Shown: positions 61,672 to 64,000 of the stretch, one piece after another
How positions within the stretch are numbered: the stretch's first letter is position 1
Layout of the letters: each line of letters begins with the position of its first letter
DNA from: Chloroflexi bacterium 54-19
GTDB taxonomy: Bacteria > Chloroflexota > Chloroflexia > Chloroheliales > Chloroheliaceae
Direction of reading: 5' to 3'
Length of the DNA: 64,000 nucleotides
NCBI GenBank assembly: GCA_001898225.1
Contig: MKTJ01000015.1
Location: 62,001-126,000 of the forward strand
Made by a program: the position numbers and the translations under genes
Notes under the pieces: model-generated
The model's input: only the letters and a program-made list of their open reading frames with translations
Told to the model about the DNA's origin: nothing
Databases searched by the model: none

Positions 61672-63471
61672 ATGACAATGACCACACCGCCACCCGGTAG
61701 TCAACTGGCCGGATGGGAACAGGTAGCCAGCCTAGCTCAACTCACCGCCAAAGGCAGTTTGACCGTTCATACCGACGACCATGTGATTGTCCTCTTTCTT
61801 TTCGGGGGGCAGGTCTACGCCGTAGATAACCGGTGCCCTCATATGGGGTTCCCACTTGATAAAGGGACCGTGCGAGAAGGTATCCTGACCTGTCACTGGC
61901 ACCACGCCCGTTTTGACCTGGCGAGCGGCGGCACTTTCGACCAGTGGGCCGACGATGTCCGCAGTTTCCCGGCGCGGGTGGAAGGCGATGAAATCTGGCT
62001 CGATTTGCGGCCCCAGGGCGATTACCGGGAGCGCCAGCAAAAACGGTTGCGGGACGGTCTCGAACGCAATATCCGGCTGGTCGTTGCCAAAAGCGTGTTG
62101 GGTCTGTTACAAAACGAAAATAGCCGGGACGAGGCCGCCAGTATACCCTTTGGGATTGGCCTTGATTACGGAGCGCGGAACCGCCGGGCCGGTTGGTCCA
62201 ACGGCCAGACTATCAATACACTCCTGATAAATTTACTGCCGCACCTTGAGAATGACGACAAACCACGGGCGCTCTATACTGGACTGAACGCGGTCGGGCG
62301 CGATTGCAGCGGCCAACCCGCCCGTTTCACCCTGGACCCCTTGCCGAATTTCTCGACCGATTTGCCGACCCTTAAAAAATGGTTCCGGCAGTTCGTGGAA
62401 GTGCGCGACAGCGAAGGAGCCGAACGCTGCCTGGTTTCGGCTATCGAGGCCGGGCATCCCTCCGCCGCTATCGCCGATATGCTTTTCGCGGCGGCCACCG
62501 ACCACCGCTATATGGATATTGGGCACCTGCTCGACTATATCAACAAGGCTTTCGAGGCGCTCGACCGGGCCGGGTGGGACCAGGCCCCGGTTGTGCTGGC
62601 AAGCCTGGCTCCGGTCTTTGCCGGGGCGTCACGCCAGGAAGAAACGAACGAGTGGCAGCAACCGGTCAACCTGGTGGGGATTTTGCAAGACGCCTTCGCC
62701 CGCCTACCCGGTTCTATCGCGGAAGGTCAGGGCCGGACCTGGGACATCACGGCCCACTGGAACAGGTTGGTGGAAACCCTGCTCGGTGACGACCCCCAGG
62801 CGACCAGCGACGCTCTTTTAGCCGCCCTGGAAGACGGCGCAAGTTTTGAAGAATTGGCCCAGGTAGTCGCTTACGGCGCGCTCCGGCGGGTGGCCCAGTT
62901 CCATATCTCGAACGAGTTTGGCGACTGGAACACGGTCCACCACACCTATACCTACGCCAACGCCCTGCACCAGGCCATGCGGCGCAGCCCCTCGCCCGAA
63001 TTATTGCGCGGGGTCTGGGATGGCGCGATGAGCATTTATCTCGACCGCTTCCTGAATATCCCGGCGACCCGCCTGCCTCAACTTGACCGCGAGGCCGCCG
63101 CGAACGCCCGGCCCGAAGCTTTGCTCGAGGATTTGTTAGAACTTTTCAACCGGCAGCAGCAGGTCAACCAGGCCGGGGAACTGGTCGCGCGTTACCTTTC
63201 GACCGGGGCCGACCCTGCCCGTTTGATTGCCACTCTCGGCAAAGCCTTACTGCGCGAGGATGCCGGGTTCCACGTGCTGCAATGTGTCGAGGCTTCGACC
63301 CGGCAGTATTACACCCTGGCCGGACGGCCCGAAACGGCCCCGGTGGCTTATCACGCCCTGGTGGCGGCGGCCCGGTTCCTGGGGGCGCACTTCCCGACGC
63401 CTCGTTCGGCCAACCAGACTTACCAGATTGCCCTGCGGTTGCAGCGTGGTGAGAAGGTTTTCGAGGAATAG
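61672..63471 (+). CDS. Rieske [2Fe-2S] domain fused to a large helical domain of unknown function
   Basis: A 599-aa protein without signal peptide. Residues ~13-112 form a Rieske domain with cluster ligands Cys55, His57, Cys74 and His77 (RCPHMGF; CHWHHARF), exact C-x-H-x16-C-x2-H spacing. The remaining ~480 residues are alpha-helical and do not match Rieske oxygenase catalytic domains. Histidines cluster around QFHISNEFGDWNTVHHTYTYANALHQ (about residues 410-440), and could bind metal. The C-terminus resembles questin-oxidase-like helical proteins, but I am not sure. An AAGGAG site precedes the ATG. It is likely monocistronic with a terminator after it. Confidence 0.8.
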   Translation: MTMTTPPPGSQLAGWEQVASLAQLTAKGSLTVHTDDHVIVLFLFGGQVYAVDNRCPHMGFPLDKGTVREGILTCHWHHARFDLASGGTFDQWADDVRSFPARVEGDEIWLDLRPQGDYRERQQKRLRDGLERNIRLVVAKSVLGLLQNENSRDEAASIPFGIGLDYGARNRRAGWSNGQTINTLLINLLPHLENDDKPRALYTGLNAVGRDCSGQPARFTLDPLPNFSTDLPTLKKWFRQFVEVRDSEGAERCLVSAIEAGHPSAAIADMLFAAATDHRYMDIGHLLDYINKAFEALDRAGWDQAPVVLASLAPVFAGASRQEETNEWQQPVNLVGILQDAFARLPGSIAEGQGRTWDITAHWNRLVETLLGDDPQATSDALLAALEDGASFEELAQVVAYGALRRVAQFHISNEFGDWNTVHHTYTYANALHQAMRRSPSPELLRGVWDGAMSIYLDRFLNIPATRLPQLDREAAANARPEALLEDLLELFNRQQQVNQAGELVARYLSTGADPARLIATLGKALLREDAGFHVLQCVEASTRQYYTLAGRPETAPVAYHALVAAARFLGAHFPTPRSANQTYQIALRLQRGEKVFEE

Positions 63472-63487
63472 TCTTTTGGGAATTAGC

Positions 63488-63516
63488 AGACCGCCCGGCC
63501 AGGGCGGTCTTTTTTA
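63488..63516. terminator. Terminator after the Rieske fusion gene
   Basis: AGACCGCCC and GGGCGGTCT arms with a 5-nt loop, followed by TTTTTT, at the convergent end of the kinase gene. Confidence 0.88.
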
Positions 63517-64000
63517 TTGGGCGAGATAGGCCAGGAGTTTTTTATAATTGCTCTCGAAGGAGTCAACCGCGTCAAGGGTCAGGTGTGGGTAGGCCCACTC
63601 CTCGTAATAGTTTTGCACCCGGAGCGAATCGGTCCAGGCGGCCGGTTGCCAGCCGGGGACCATCTCCGGCCTGGTCGCCAGCCTGCTTTGCCAGAGTCCT
63701 TTATCGCTGCAAATACAATCAATCCCGTAAAAGGCGGCGTTATTGGCGGCGGCTTGCCGTATAAAGAGGTCGCGCAGGTTGTTCGTGCCAAAGACCGCGT
63801 CGAGAATTAGTGAAGCCCCGCGTTGCATATTGAACTCGGCTGTCTCGATTAAGAGGTCGTAGGCTAATCGCCCGGTCTCGCTGGCTAGGTTCGAAGTAAG
63901 GAGGGTTCGTTCGATCTGGTCTTTGGTGAGGATAGCGATACCCGTTTCCCTGGCGAGACGGTAGCTCAAGGTGCTTTTACCCACCCCCGGCGGCCCGCTA
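63514..64000 (-). CDS. P-loop kinase-like ATPase, 5' end outside the window
   Basis: The frame continues beyond the right edge. At 63967-63999 the upstream codons complete the Walker A motif SGPPGVGKST, so the GTG inside this motif is not the start. The visible ~160 codons contain GIAILTKDQIERTLL, ASLILDAVF and DLFIRQAA, as in AAA_33/gluconate kinase-like small-molecule or nucleic-acid kinases. The substrate is unknown. Confidence 0.75.
   Translation of the reverse strand, partial: SGPPGVGKSTLSYRLARETGIAILTKDQIERTLLTSNLASETGRLAYDLLIETAEFNMQRGASLILDAVFGTNNLRDLFIRQAAANNAAFYGIDCICSDKGLWQSRLATRPEMVPGWQPAAWTDSLRVQNYYEEWAYPHLTLDAVDSFESNYKKLLAYLAQ

Overview
The window most likely comes from a member of the Chloroflexota. 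This is an inference from gene content. The sugar-binding lipoproteins carry Ala/Thr-rich linkers directly after the lipobox, the phosphoribosylformylglycinamidine synthase is a long PurS-PurL type protein, and there are many GntR-LacI type sugar regulators, a SARP/AAA/TPR activator and GC-rich genes separated by AT-rich spacers. I see no rRNA, CRISPR array, insertion sequence or phage gene. One tRNA gene, tRNA-Gly(TCC), is present.

Layout. 1-8375: 3' part of a giant secreted modular protein (deacetylase-like and FN3 domains, then concanavalin-like, BIG2 and IPT/TIG modules). 8516-12531: a nucleotide-heptose cassette (sugar nucleotidyltransferase, hddA, gmhA, gmhB), probably feeding a cell-surface or exopolysaccharide glycan. 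12887-14842: acyl-CoA ligase. 14914-25982: a GntR/LacI-type regulator divergent from a mannoside utilisation operon (binding protein, two permeases, SDR dehydrogenase, mannonate dehydratase, PhyH dioxygenase, GH38 alpha-mannosidase). 26053-28700: padR, two DUF1048 genes and a DrrAB-like ABC exporter. 29126-35930: a second sugar ABC operon divergent from a paralogous GntR/LacI-type regulator and a second PhyH gene. 36065-44484: DinB-like protein, two coupled transglutaminase-like proteins, a SARP-type activator, a small unrecognised protein, two SnoaL-like proteins and DoxX. 44756-47865: ROK kinase, SIS isomerase and PfkB kinase, an amino-sugar or hexose-phosphate operon. 48370-50085: small zinc-ribbon protein, DUF4395 membrane protein and a DUF6174-like lipoprotein. 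50141-53920: purL and purQ. 54069-56227: small hypothetical, AhpD-like, MobA-like and DinB-like proteins. 56325-58643: two acyl-CoA dehydrogenases. 59141-59213: tRNA-Gly. 59261-64000: GT-C membrane glycosyltransferase, divergent receiver protein, Rieske-helical fusion and a P-loop kinase cut by the window edge.

How the genes work together. The mannoside operon can be read as a non-phosphorylative route: import, alpha-mannosidase, dehydrogenase, mannonate dehydratase to 2-keto-3-deoxygluconate. A 14-bp palindrome close to TTGGTATATACCAA lies at the promoters of the first regulator, the mannoside operon and the second ABC operon, which suggests the two paralogous regulators share or nearly share an operator. 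In both ABC operons the binding-protein gene is separated from the permease genes by strong stem-loops. Three TGATACG heptamers at 11-12 bp spacing sit directly upstream of the SARP gene and look like a SARP binding site.
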